The notes under the pieces: model-generated
What the model saw: only the letters and a program-made list of their open reading frames with translations
Databases searched by the model: none
Told to the model about the DNA's origin: nothing
From: Solirubrobacteraceae bacterium
GTDB taxonomy: Bacteria; Actinomycetota; Thermoleophilia; Solirubrobacterales; Solirubrobacteraceae
NCBI GenBank assembly: GCA_030038955.1
Contig: JASHQV010000152.1
Coordinates: 1-16,289, forward strand
DNA: 16,289 nt
Direction: 5' to 3'
Shown here: positions 1 through 6,648 of the stretch, piece by piece
Layout: the number at the start of each line of letters is the position of its first letter
Numbering within the stretch: position 1 is the stretch's first letter
Made by a program: the position numbers and the translations under genes

Positions 1-2
1 CC

Positions 3-125
3 GACTACATCCCGGGCGTCTCCGAGGAGCGGACGCTGGCGCGGATCGAGCGGCTGCTCGAGCAGCACATCGAGAACCCGATCGACTACCTCGCGTCGCA
101 GCCGGAGGAGGCAGGCCGGCGATGA
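3..125 (+). CDS. C-terminal fragment of an unidentified protein
   Basis: An open frame enters from the left edge and reads about 40 residues, from DYIPGVSEERTLARIERLL to EEAGRR, ending at TGA 123-125. The tail is charged and probably helical (RIERLLEQHIEN). Its stop overlaps the ATG of the next gene (ATGA at 122-125), which is the usual sign of translational coupling. That supports this frame being a real gene rather than chance. Too little is visible to name a family. The overlap suggests the two products work together, perhaps as subunits of one enzyme, but this is inference. Confidence 0.6.
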   Translation, partial: DYIPGVSEERTLARIERLLEQHIENPIDYLASQPEEAGRR

Positions 126-568
126 GCGACACGCGCAGGCTCCCGGACGAGCCCGAGAAGATCGTCGCGATCGACGCGGAGTACCTCTCCGGGCATCGCT
201 TCCCGTATCAGCAGGACATCTCGCTGGTGGAGGATGTCGACCTGGACGCAGCCACGCCGGGCGCGGACCTCAACTGGCTGGAGGACGTCACGCTGCTGAG
301 CGAGGACGACGTCCCGGCGGTGTTCGACCGCTACTCGAACTCGTTCATCAAGATCTACTTCGAGATTCCCAAGGGGCGCGAGGATGAGCTCGCTCGCAAG
401 GTCCTGATCAAGCACCTGCAGAGCGGGAACTCGTACGGGATCGCGCTGAAGGAGCGCCACGCGAAGTTCCCGCAGCCGCAGCTCGGTCCGTGGGTGGAGG
501 GCTCCCGCACGGTCGGCGACGACTACCACCGGAGCGTGCTCGAAGGCTGGGCGCCGCCGGCGCATTGA
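122..568 (+). CDS. Small acidic protein of unknown function
   Basis: The 148-residue product starts at ATG 122, which overlaps the stop of the preceding frame (ATGA), so translation is probably coupled. I do not recognise the family. It is acidic in its first two thirds, with a run of Asp/Glu around EDVDLDAATPGADLNWLEDV and LSEDDVPAVFDRYSN. It then has a mixed segment (FIKIYFEIPKGREDELARKVLIKHLQSG) that looks like a beta strand followed by an amphipathic helix. No signal peptide, membrane span or Cys-based metal motif is visible. Size and coupling would fit a small subunit of the enzyme whose C-terminus precedes it, but nothing in the sequence proves this. The gene converges on the GcvT-like gene, and a GC-only hairpin spans its stop codon. 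Confidence 0.8.
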   Translation: MSDTRRLPDEPEKIVAIDAEYLSGHRFPYQQDISLVEDVDLDAATPGADLNWLEDVTLLSEDDVPAVFDRYSNSFIKIYFEIPKGREDELARKVLIKHLQSGNSYGIALKERHAKFPQPQLGPWVEGSRTVGDDYHRSVLEGWAPPAH

Positions 569-579
569 CGCGCCGGCGG
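554..579. terminator. GC-only 10-bp hairpin across a stop codon, possible bidirectional terminator
   Basis: CCGCCGGCGC (554-563) and GCGCCGGCGG (570-579) are perfect reverse complements separated by six bases that contain the TGA stop of the small acidic protein gene. No T-run follows on either strand, so this is not a classical intrinsic terminator. U-tract-less hairpins between convergent genes are often proposed as terminators in high-GC actinobacteria. It lies in the 69-nt gap region between two convergent genes. A weaker 6-bp pair, CAGCCG 590-595 with CGGCTG 605-610, follows. Confidence 0.45.
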
Positions 580-637
580 ACCCACCAGGCAGCCGGATCG
601 TCGTCGGCTGGCCGGGGGTCCGCGGCGCTGCCGGCCG

Positions 638-1771
638 TCAGCTGCGGGGGTGACGCTTGTCGGTGTCGTACAGCGGGAACGGCGCGACCGTCGCCGTGAC
701 CGTGCCGTCGCCGAGTGCCACCTCGACCTGCTCGCCGTCGTGGGCGAGCTCGCGGTCGATCGCCGCCATCGCGATCACCGCCATCTCGAACGTCGGGCTC
801 TGGCAGGGGCTGCGGACGACCCCCACCTCGCGCCCGTCGCGGGTGACGGCGGCACCATACTCGGGCACCTCCGTGCCCGCGATCCGCAGCGTGCACAGCA
901 GCCGTGCGGTGCCCGCGCGCGAGATCTCGCGCAGCGCCTCGCGCCCGCGGAAGTCGCCGGGCTTGTCCAGCTTGACGACCTTGTCGAGCCTGACCTCGAA
1001 CGGGTCGGTCTGGTGGGGGAAGTAGTCGATGTCCGGAAACAGCAGCCCGGACTCGATCCGTAGCGTCTCGATCGCCGACAGCCCGATCGGCCGCATCCCG
1101 TGCGCCCGACCCGCGTCCAGCACCGCGCTCCACAGGCGCCCGGCGTCCTCGGCGGCGCAGTACAGCTCGAAGCCGAGCTCGCCCGAGTAGCCGGTCCGCG
1201 ACAGCCACACTGGCACCCCGCCGACGCGCACGCCGTCGGCGATGAAGCGGAAGTAGCGCAGCGCGTTCACGTCGGCGCCCTCGGTGATCGGCGCCAGCAC
1301 CTCGCGCGCCTTCGGTCCCTGCACCTGCAGGTGGGGCATCTCGGGCGTGCGGTCGGTGATCTCCACCTCGAGCCCGCGCTCGTCGGCGATCCCCTGCAGC
1401 CACTCGCGGTCGGAGTCGTAGCTGGTGATCGACAGGCAGTGCTCGTCGTCGAGGCGGAAGACGGTGCCGTCCATCACCATCTTGCCGTGCTCGTCGCAGA
1501 GCGGGCCGTAGCGGACCTGGCCGACCTCGAGCGAGGCCATGTCGTTGGCGAACGCCGCATCGGCGAGCGCCAGCGCGTCGCGTCCGCGCAGGTCCCACTT
1601 GCGCAACGGCGACTCGTCCCACAGGTTGCAGGCGGTGCGCGTCGCGGTGTGCTCCGCGACGGCGTCGCCGAAGTCGGCTGCCCACGCCCATCCCTCCCAA
1701 TCCGTCCAGCTGGCGCCGGACTCGAGCTGGGCATCGTAGAAGGCGCTGTGCTTGAGCTGCTCGGCGGACAT
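638..1771 (-). CDS. GcvT/DmdA-superfamily folate-dependent aminomethyltransferase
   Basis: The 377-residue product has the size and fold pattern of glycine-cleavage T-protein relatives, which use tetrahydrofolate to accept or donate a one-carbon unit. Visible signatures are an early Trp-rich segment (WTDWEGWAWAADFG, 22-35), GKMVMDGTVF (96-105) with Asp101 where the family's folate-contacting Asp lies, SRTGYSGELGFELY (191-204), IETLRIESGL (234-243), and a C-terminal barrel ending in AVIAMAAIDRELA. The ATG at 1769-1771 is preceded by GGGAGAG at a good distance. It is the last gene of the operon, 33 nt after the PuuD-like gene. Next to an N-demethylating flavoenzyme, the natural role is capture of the released C1 unit as methylene-THF. 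A methyltransferase acting directly on an N- or S-methyl substrate, as in DmdA, is also possible. The family is clear; the substrate is not. Confidence 0.88.
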   Translation of the reverse strand: MSAEQLKHSAFYDAQLESGASWTDWEGWAWAADFGDAVAEHTATRTACNLWDESPLRKWDLRGRDALALADAAFANDMASLEVGQVRYGPLCDEHGKMVMDGTVFRLDDEHCLSITSYDSDREWLQGIADERGLEVEITDRTPEMPHLQVQGPKAREVLAPITEGADVNALRYFRFIADGVRVGGVPVWLSRTGYSGELGFELYCAAEDAGRLWSAVLDAGRAHGMRPIGLSAIETLRIESGLLFPDIDYFPHQTDPFEVRLDKVVKLDKPGDFRGREALREISRAGTARLLCTLRIAGTEVPEYGAAVTRDGREVGVVRSPCQSPTFEMAVIAMAAIDRELAHDGEQVEVALGDGTVTATVAPFPLYDTDKRHPRS

Positions 1772-1792
1772 TTGCTCTCCCTCTTCTCTATT

Positions 1793-1811
1793 AGCTCAAT
1801 TTGTTCAAGCT
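1793..1811. promoter_or_regulatory. A/T-rich gap segment with a decamer shared with the operon leader
   Basis: The short gap between the PuuD-like and GcvT-like genes is much more A/T-rich than its surroundings. On the minus strand it contains TTGAACAAAT (1799-1808), flanked by AGCT on both sides. The same decamer occurs on the plus strand at 8899-8908, ahead of the operon's first gene. It could be a binding site or an internal promoter element, but no clear -35/-10 pair is visible. Confidence 0.2.
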
Positions 1812-2608
1812 GCCAGTCCGCCTGATTTATATCTCAGCCGCCGGTGCTCGCGGGCGGCATCGACGAACCACGCGAATACTGCGAGGAAGCGGCGATCGAT
1901 CCGCCACTCCTCCTGCAGCTCCCACTGCACCGCCAGCACCGGCCGGCCGGGCAGCTCGACCGCCTCGATCACGCCGTCGGGGGCGGTCGCGGTCGCCTGC
2001 AGCCCGGTGCCAAGCCGCGCGATTGCCTGGTGGTGGAAGGAGTCGACGCTTGCCTGCTCGGCCCCGAGCACGTGGCGCAGGACGCTGCCGTCGGCGATCG
2101 CGATCGGGTGCCGCGGGTGGGGCGGGATCTCGCCCAGCGCCAGCGATGAGCGCTCCATCCGCTTCCACGCCGTCCAGCCCGGGTCGGTCGGGTGCTCCCG
2201 CCAGCGCTCCGACAGCCGCACGTCCTGCACGAGCGTGCCGCCGAGCGCGACGTTCAGCACCTGCATGCCGCGACAGAAGCCGAGGATCGGCAGCCCGCGC
2301 TCGAGCGCCGCCGGCACGAGCGCGAGCTCGAAGCCGTCGCGCTGTGGCTCGGTCGCGGCGAGCAGCCGGTCGGGCTGCTCGCCGTAGCGGCTCGGATCGA
2401 TGTCGCGCCCGCCCGCGAGCACGAGCCCGTCGAGCGCGTCGAGCGCAGGCGCGATCGCCTCCTCGAGCTGCGGCAGCGTCAGCGGCAGCGCGCCGCACTC
2501 GAGCAGCGGGCGCTGCACCCCGACGCCGCCGTAGTCGCCGAAGTCGTGCATGCTGGCCGAGACGCCGAGCAGCGGCCGCGCGCCAGCTTGATCGGGGCCG
2601 CTGGTCAT
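1805..2608 (-). CDS. PuuD-like class I glutamine amidotransferase / peptidase C26 protein with altered active site
   Basis: The product is 267 residues from the ATG at 2606-2608, chosen because it overlaps the upstream TGA as ATGA. An in-frame ATG 33 nt earlier would add a Gly/Arg-rich tail inside dgcB. It resembles gamma-glutamyl-GABA hydrolase (PuuD), with LDGLVLAGGRDIDPSRYGE, the nucleophile elbow GFCRGMQVLN (Cys112), and SFHHQAIARLG (191-201). Members normally end in Q-W-H-P-E, supplying the catalytic His and Glu. Here the segment reads QWELQEEW (228-235), so the His is Glu and the Glu is Gln. Hydrolase activity may therefore be lost or changed. Members cleave gamma-glutamyl amides of amines in the cytoplasm. 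Its place in an amine-demethylation operon suggests a gamma-glutamylated or amide-bearing intermediate, but this is inference. Confidence 0.85.
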   Translation of the reverse strand: MTSGPDQAGARPLLGVSASMHDFGDYGGVGVQRPLLECGALPLTLPQLEEAIAPALDALDGLVLAGGRDIDPSRYGEQPDRLLAATEPQRDGFELALVPAALERGLPILGFCRGMQVLNVALGGTLVQDVRLSERWREHPTDPGWTAWKRMERSSLALGEIPPHPRHPIAIADGSVLRHVLGAEQASVDSFHHQAIARLGTGLQATATAPDGVIEAVELPGRPVLAVQWELQEEWRIDRRFLAVFAWFVDAAREHRRLRYKSGGLAA

Positions 2609-4770
2609 CCCGCCGCCACCGCCTCGTGCAGGCCGACGCACGCCTGCTCGACCAGCTCGGTCAGCTCCCGCAGCGCGATCCGCTCGGCGTTGCCGGAGGT
2701 CTTGATCGCGTCCTCGTACATGGTTACGTCCTTGGGGCAGGCGACGACGAAATAGTCGAGCTCGCCGAGCGCAACCGCCTCGCGGATGCGGTTCTCGGAG
2801 GGGCGTTCACACCCGGGCGTGTCCGGGATCCAGATGCGCCCGCCGCCGGCACCGCAGCAGAAGCTGTTGTCGCGGTTGCGCGGCATCTCGACGAGCGTGC
2901 AGCCCAGCGACCGCAGGATCTCGCGCGGCGCCTCGTACTCGCCGTTCATGCGTCCGAGATGGCACGGGTCGTGATAGGTGACGCGATAGCCCAGCCGTCC
3001 CTCCAGCTCGAGCCGGCCAGCCTCGATCAGCTCGAGCAGGAGCTCGCTGTGATGCGTGATCCGCCAGCTGCCGCCGAGCTCTGGGTACTCGTTGCGCAGC
3101 GTGTTCAGCGAGTGTGGGTCGGTCGTCACGATCCGCTCGAACTCGCAGCCCGACAGGGTCTCGATGTTGTCCTCGGCGAGCGCTTCGAACAGGCCCTCCT
3201 CGCCGGCGCGGCGCACGTCGTTGCCGGCGTTGTGCTCACCGTCGTAGAGGATCCCGAAGTCGACGCCGGCGTGGTGCAGGAGCCGTGCGAGCGCCTGCGT
3301 GACCCGCTGTGAGCGCGGGTCGAACGAGGCGTAGTCGCCGACGAACCACAACAGCTCGACGGGCTCCTTGCGCGCGTCCTTGACCGCGAACTCAAGCTCG
3401 CGCGTCCAGCGACCGCGGCGACGGCGGTTCTCCCCGAACGAGTTGCCGGACTTGTGGATCACCTCCAGTGTCGCCTGCAGGTTCGCGTCGAGCTCGCCGT
3501 CCTCGACCGCGCGGCGGCGCAGCTGGTTGATGATCGGCGCCTGCTCGATCCCGACCGGGCAGGCCTCGACGCAGGCGTTGCACTGCATGCACGACCAGAT
3601 CGTCTCGATGCGCACGCCGTCCGTGCCGATCACCGGCGTGGAGAAGTGCGCGTCGTCCTCGCGGCCGAGCAGCCCGCCCAGCACGCCGCCGATCCCGGCC
3701 GCTTGGGCGGCATGGTTCTGCTGCTCACGCAGCTCGAGGATCACGTCGCGCGGCGACAGCGGCCGGCCGGTCGCGTTGGCCGGGCAGGCGTCGTGGCATT
3801 TGCCGCACTTCGTGCAGGCGTCGAGCTGCAACAGGTGCAATGGGCTGAAGTCCTGCAGCGCGCCATAGCCCGCCGGCAGCTGCGCGCGCTCGGGCGGGAT
3901 CGCCGGCAGCCGCCGGCCCGCCTGCTCGTCGCGCAGCGCCAGCGCCAGGAAGCTCTCCAGCATGTGCGTCGCCTTCGTGTACGGGATGCTCGCGACGAAG
4001 CTGATCGCCAGCAGCCCGTGGAACCACCACAGCGCGTGGCGCAGATCCGCCAGCGCGCCGTACGAGACGCCGGACAGCGCCTGCGCCAGCACCCAGCCGC
4101 CGAACTGGGTGCCGCCGTAGCCCGGATGGCTCATCGCGATCCGCACCCCCTCCAGCAGGAAGCCCGTGCACGCGATCACCAGCAGCGTGCCGACGAAGAA
4201 CCAGTCGCCGACTCGGTAGACGCGCCGGTCGAAGCCCGGCTCGCCGGGCGCCCGGTCGGGCCGCACGTAGCTCAGCTTGCGCGGGCGAACCAGCCCGCGG
4301 CGAACCATCAGCACCACGAGCCCCACGACCAGCGCCGTGCCCAACAGGTTCAGCACCTCCTTGTAGCCGAGATAGAAGTTGCCCTTGAAGTAGTTGACAC
4401 CGAACAGCGGGTGGGTGATGTCGGTGTCGATTCCCAGCACCACGGTGCCGGCGAACAGCACGACCCAGCCGTAGAAGACCAACATATGCCCGACCCCCGC
4501 GAGCCCGTCGCGGCGCCGGATCGTCCGATGCGAGAGCACCACCAAGAGCGCGCGCCACAGCCTCCCCGGCAGCTCGTGCGCGGGTGGCCATGAGCCGCCA
4601 CGGCCATGCCGGTACTTCGCGAACGGGCGCGCGGCGCCGTACAGGAAGACCACCACCGACAGCACCGCGAGCACATACCAGAGCAGCTTCAACCCGCCCG
4701 TGACGCCCCAGAACACCGGCCGTGTCTTGACCGACGCGAGCGCAAGCACGCCTGCAGCTCCGATCAGCAC
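2605..4770 (-). CDS. DgcB/HdrD-like membrane Fe-S oxidoreductase, probable ETF:quinone electron conduit
   Basis: The product has 721 residues from GTG 4768-4770. The N-terminal third is a membrane domain of the NarI/cytochrome b type, with spans near 31-47, 96-113, 136-156, 189-209 and 243-263 and several His (for example 95, 245, 251, 269) that could ligate haem. Two 4Fe-4S motifs follow: CTKCGKCHDACP (319-330) and CMQCNACVEACP (394-405). The C-terminal part carries the heterodisulfide-reductase CCG-type region, with TTDPHSLNTL, YHDPCHLGR (599-607) and FCCGAGGGR (637-645). The architecture matches DgcB, which works with EtfAB and a TMADH-family enzyme in dimethylglycine demethylation in pseudomonads. 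Location after etfB-etfA supports passing electrons from reduced ETF to quinone. The start follows the etfA stop by 54 nt, in the same frame, with no good Shine-Dalgarno sequence and a hairpin in the gap. Its stop overlaps the next ATG. Confidence 0.92.
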   Translation of the reverse strand: MLIGAAGVLALASVKTRPVFWGVTGGLKLLWYVLAVLSVVVFLYGAARPFAKYRHGRGGSWPPAHELPGRLWRALLVVLSHRTIRRRDGLAGVGHMLVFYGWVVLFAGTVVLGIDTDITHPLFGVNYFKGNFYLGYKEVLNLLGTALVVGLVVLMVRRGLVRPRKLSYVRPDRAPGEPGFDRRVYRVGDWFFVGTLLVIACTGFLLEGVRIAMSHPGYGGTQFGGWVLAQALSGVSYGALADLRHALWWFHGLLAISFVASIPYTKATHMLESFLALALRDEQAGRRLPAIPPERAQLPAGYGALQDFSPLHLLQLDACTKCGKCHDACPANATGRPLSPRDVILELREQQNHAAQAAGIGGVLGGLLGREDDAHFSTPVIGTDGVRIETIWSCMQCNACVEACPVGIEQAPIINQLRRRAVEDGELDANLQATLEVIHKSGNSFGENRRRRGRWTRELEFAVKDARKEPVELLWFVGDYASFDPRSQRVTQALARLLHHAGVDFGILYDGEHNAGNDVRRAGEEGLFEALAEDNIETLSGCEFERIVTTDPHSLNTLRNEYPELGGSWRITHHSELLLELIEAGRLELEGRLGYRVTYHDPCHLGRMNGEYEAPREILRSLGCTLVEMPRNRDNSFCCGAGGGRIWIPDTPGCERPSENRIREAVALGELDYFVVACPKDVTMYEDAIKTSGNAERIALRELTELVEQACVGLHEAVAAG

Positions 4771-4788
4771 GTGCGGGCGAGAAGCTCT

Positions 4789-4805
4789 GGCGGCGGTCCG
4801 CCGCC
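4789..4805. other. Perfect inverted repeat between etfA and the DgcB-like gene
   Basis: GGCGGCGG and CCGCCGCC face each other across one base, giving a 6-7 bp GC stem with a tight loop in the 54-nt gap. There is no T-run, so termination is unlikely. An RNA processing, stability or translation-tuning role ahead of the GTG start is possible. Confidence 0.4.
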
Positions 4806-4824
4806 GGCGCTGGACGGCGGGACA

Positions 4825-5790
4825 CTAAGAGAGCGCGTCTGCGAGCTCATCGGCGACCTCGAACATGTCGGCGACCGCGCCGTAGTGCGCCACCCCGAAG
4901 ATCGGCGCCTCCGGGTCCGAGTTCACGGCGATGATCGTGTCGGCGCCTCGCATCCCGGCGAGGTGCTGGACCGCGCCCGAGATCCCCATCGCCAGGTACA
5001 CGCGCGGCTTGACGGTCTTGCCCGACTGCCCGACCTGCCGCGCGGACGGCATCCAGCCAGCATCGACCAGCGGCCGCGACACCGACAGCGTCGCGCCGAG
5101 CTGCCCCGCCAACTGCTCGAACCGCGGGATGTTGTCCTTGTCCTCGACGCCACGACCGATCGATAGCAGAAACTCCGCCTTGGTGATGTCGACATCGCTC
5201 TCGGTGACCTCGACGAACTCCAGATGCTCGGTGCGCGCCGCGCCGTCGAGCTGAAGCTCCACGGCGCGCACCGGCCCGCTCGCGCCGCCCGCCTCCGCCG
5301 CCGGGAAGATCCCCGGCCGCACGGTCAGCAGCGTGCAATCGCTTCCCGGAAACGACAGCTCGGCGATCAGCTTCTCGCCGTAGGCGCCGCGGCGGACGCG
5401 CAGCGCGCCGCCGTCGAAGCTCGCTGCGGTCACATCGCTGGCGAACCCGAGCCGCAGCCGGGCGGCAAGCGCCGGCGCGAACCCGAGCGCATCGATCGTG
5501 TGTCCGCACAGCACCACCGCGGGCTGCTCGGAGTCGATCAGCTGCTCGACCGCGCGCTCCCACACGTGCGCCTCGAAGTGCTCCACCGGCGCGCGCACGG
5601 TCAGCACCTCGCCGACGCCCGCCGCGCCGAGTGCCGGCGCGAACCGCTCCGGCGTCGAGTCGATCACGGCTGCGGTCAGCGCCATCCCCGCTGCGCGCGA
5701 CAGCTCCGCGGCGAGCGAGAGCAGCTCCAGCGAGACCTCGCGCAACTCGCCACGACGGGCCTCCGCCAGCACCAGAACGCCGCCGCTCAC
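4825..5790 (-). CDS. etfA: Electron transfer flavoprotein alpha subunit
   Basis: The 321-residue product carries the FAD-binding C-terminal domain typical of EtfA: SVSRPLVDAGWMP (236-248), RQVGQSGKTVKP (251-262), GISGAVQHLAGM (269-280) and NSDPEAPIF (290-298). The N-terminal domain starts with the usual VLVLAEARRGELREVSLELL. The start is GTG 5788-5790, overlapping the etfB stop as GTGA, so the two subunits are translationally coupled. With EtfB it should form the soluble FAD/AMP heterodimer that takes electrons from dehydrogenases. Here the dehydrogenase would be the TMADH-like enzyme encoded two genes upstream, and the acceptor the DgcB-like protein encoded next. No expected binding motif is missing. 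Confidence 0.95.
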   Translation of the reverse strand: MSGGVLVLAEARRGELREVSLELLSLAAELSRAAGMALTAAVIDSTPERFAPALGAAGVGEVLTVRAPVEHFEAHVWERAVEQLIDSEQPAVVLCGHTIDALGFAPALAARLRLGFASDVTAASFDGGALRVRRGAYGEKLIAELSFPGSDCTLLTVRPGIFPAAEAGGASGPVRAVELQLDGAARTEHLEFVEVTESDVDITKAEFLLSIGRGVEDKDNIPRFEQLAGQLGATLSVSRPLVDAGWMPSARQVGQSGKTVKPRVYLAMGISGAVQHLAGMRGADTIIAVNSDPEAPIFGVAHYGAVADMFEVADELADALS

Positions 5791-6602
5791 CCTGCCACCC
5801 GCTCTCTGACCAGCTCGAGGATCTGTGCTGCGAGCTCCGCCGGGGCGCCGGTCAGCATCTCCGCGCCCGCGCCGCTCTCGGGCGGGTGCAACGCCTCCAG
5901 CCGCGCGCCCGCCGCCGCCACCAGCTCGGCCTCATCGATCCCCAGCTCGGCCGGCGAGAGCACCTCCAACGGCTTCTCGCGCGCCTGCTTGATCGCCCGC
6001 AACGTCGCGTAGCGCGGCTCGTTGATGCCCGTCTGGATCGTCAGCAGCGCCGGCAGGCCGACGCGTACGCGCTCGACCAGACCGCCTTCGAGCTCCCGCG
6101 CGACCGTCACCGCGCCGGCCTGCGCGTCGAGCTCCAGCGCCTTGACGACCGCCACCCGCGCCAGCCCCAACAACCCCGCCAACGCGGTCCCGGTCGCGCC
6201 GGTCACCGCATCCGAGGACTGCACCCCACACAGCACCAGATCGGGCCGCTCGCGCGCAACCACCGCGGCCAGAACTCGCGCCGTCGTCAACGGATCGCCC
6301 GCGAGGGCGGGGTGGGCAGGATCCCAGCCCTGATCCCACACCCGCACGGCGCGGTCGGCGCCACGCGCGAGGCAGCCACGCAGACCCTCCTCGGCCTGCT
6401 CGTCGCCGACCGTCACCGCCACCACCTCGTGGTCGTCGCCATCGAGGCCTTCGCGCAGCAGCAACCCGGCCTCCAGCGAGAACGAGTCCCACTCGTTCAG
6501 ATCCCACTCGACGCAGTCAGGCTCGACCCCAAGGCCGTCCTCGCGCAGCTCGAACTCCTCATCGAGCGCCGCCACCTCCCTGACGCAGACGACGATCCTC
6601 AC
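5787..6602 (-). CDS. etfB: Electron transfer flavoprotein beta subunit
   Basis: The product is 271 residues from GTG 6600-6602, giving VRIVVCVREVAALDE, the normal EtfB N-terminus. An open frame extends 60 codons upstream, but those residues are Arg/Ser-rich and only shadow the end of the preceding gene, so I exclude them. Signatures are LNEWDSFSLEAGLLLRE (35-51), the AMP-binding stretch DLVLCGVQSSDAVTGATG (121-138), and NEPRYATLRAIKQAREKPLE (194-213). It follows the TMADH-like gene by 46 nt without an obvious Shine-Dalgarno sequence and overlaps etfA by four bases. It should pair with EtfA as the mobile electron carrier of the operon. Confidence 0.94.
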   Translation of the reverse strand: MRIVVCVREVAALDEEFELREDGLGVEPDCVEWDLNEWDSFSLEAGLLLREGLDGDDHEVVAVTVGDEQAEEGLRGCLARGADRAVRVWDQGWDPAHPALAGDPLTTARVLAAVVARERPDLVLCGVQSSDAVTGATGTALAGLLGLARVAVVKALELDAQAGAVTVARELEGGLVERVRVGLPALLTIQTGINEPRYATLRAIKQAREKPLEVLSPAELGIDEAELVAAAGARLEALHPPESGAGAEMLTGAPAELAAQILELVRERVAG

Positions 6603-6648
6603 GGCGTGCGCGTCGCCGGGAAGCGGTGCGAGGTCGTCAGCCGCCGCA

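Noticed and set aside
2609..2641. Earlier ATG for the PuuD-like gene adding MRRPARGGGGG
   Set aside because: It lies inside the DgcB-like gene and adds a meaningless Gly-rich tail. The ATGA overlap at 2605-2608 is the better start.
1801..4593. Long plus-strand open frames (503 and 379 codons) opposite the PuuD-like and DgcB-like genes
   Set aside because: They are low-complexity Arg/Ala/Gln-rich antisense shadows of genes with clear catalytic and Fe-S motifs.
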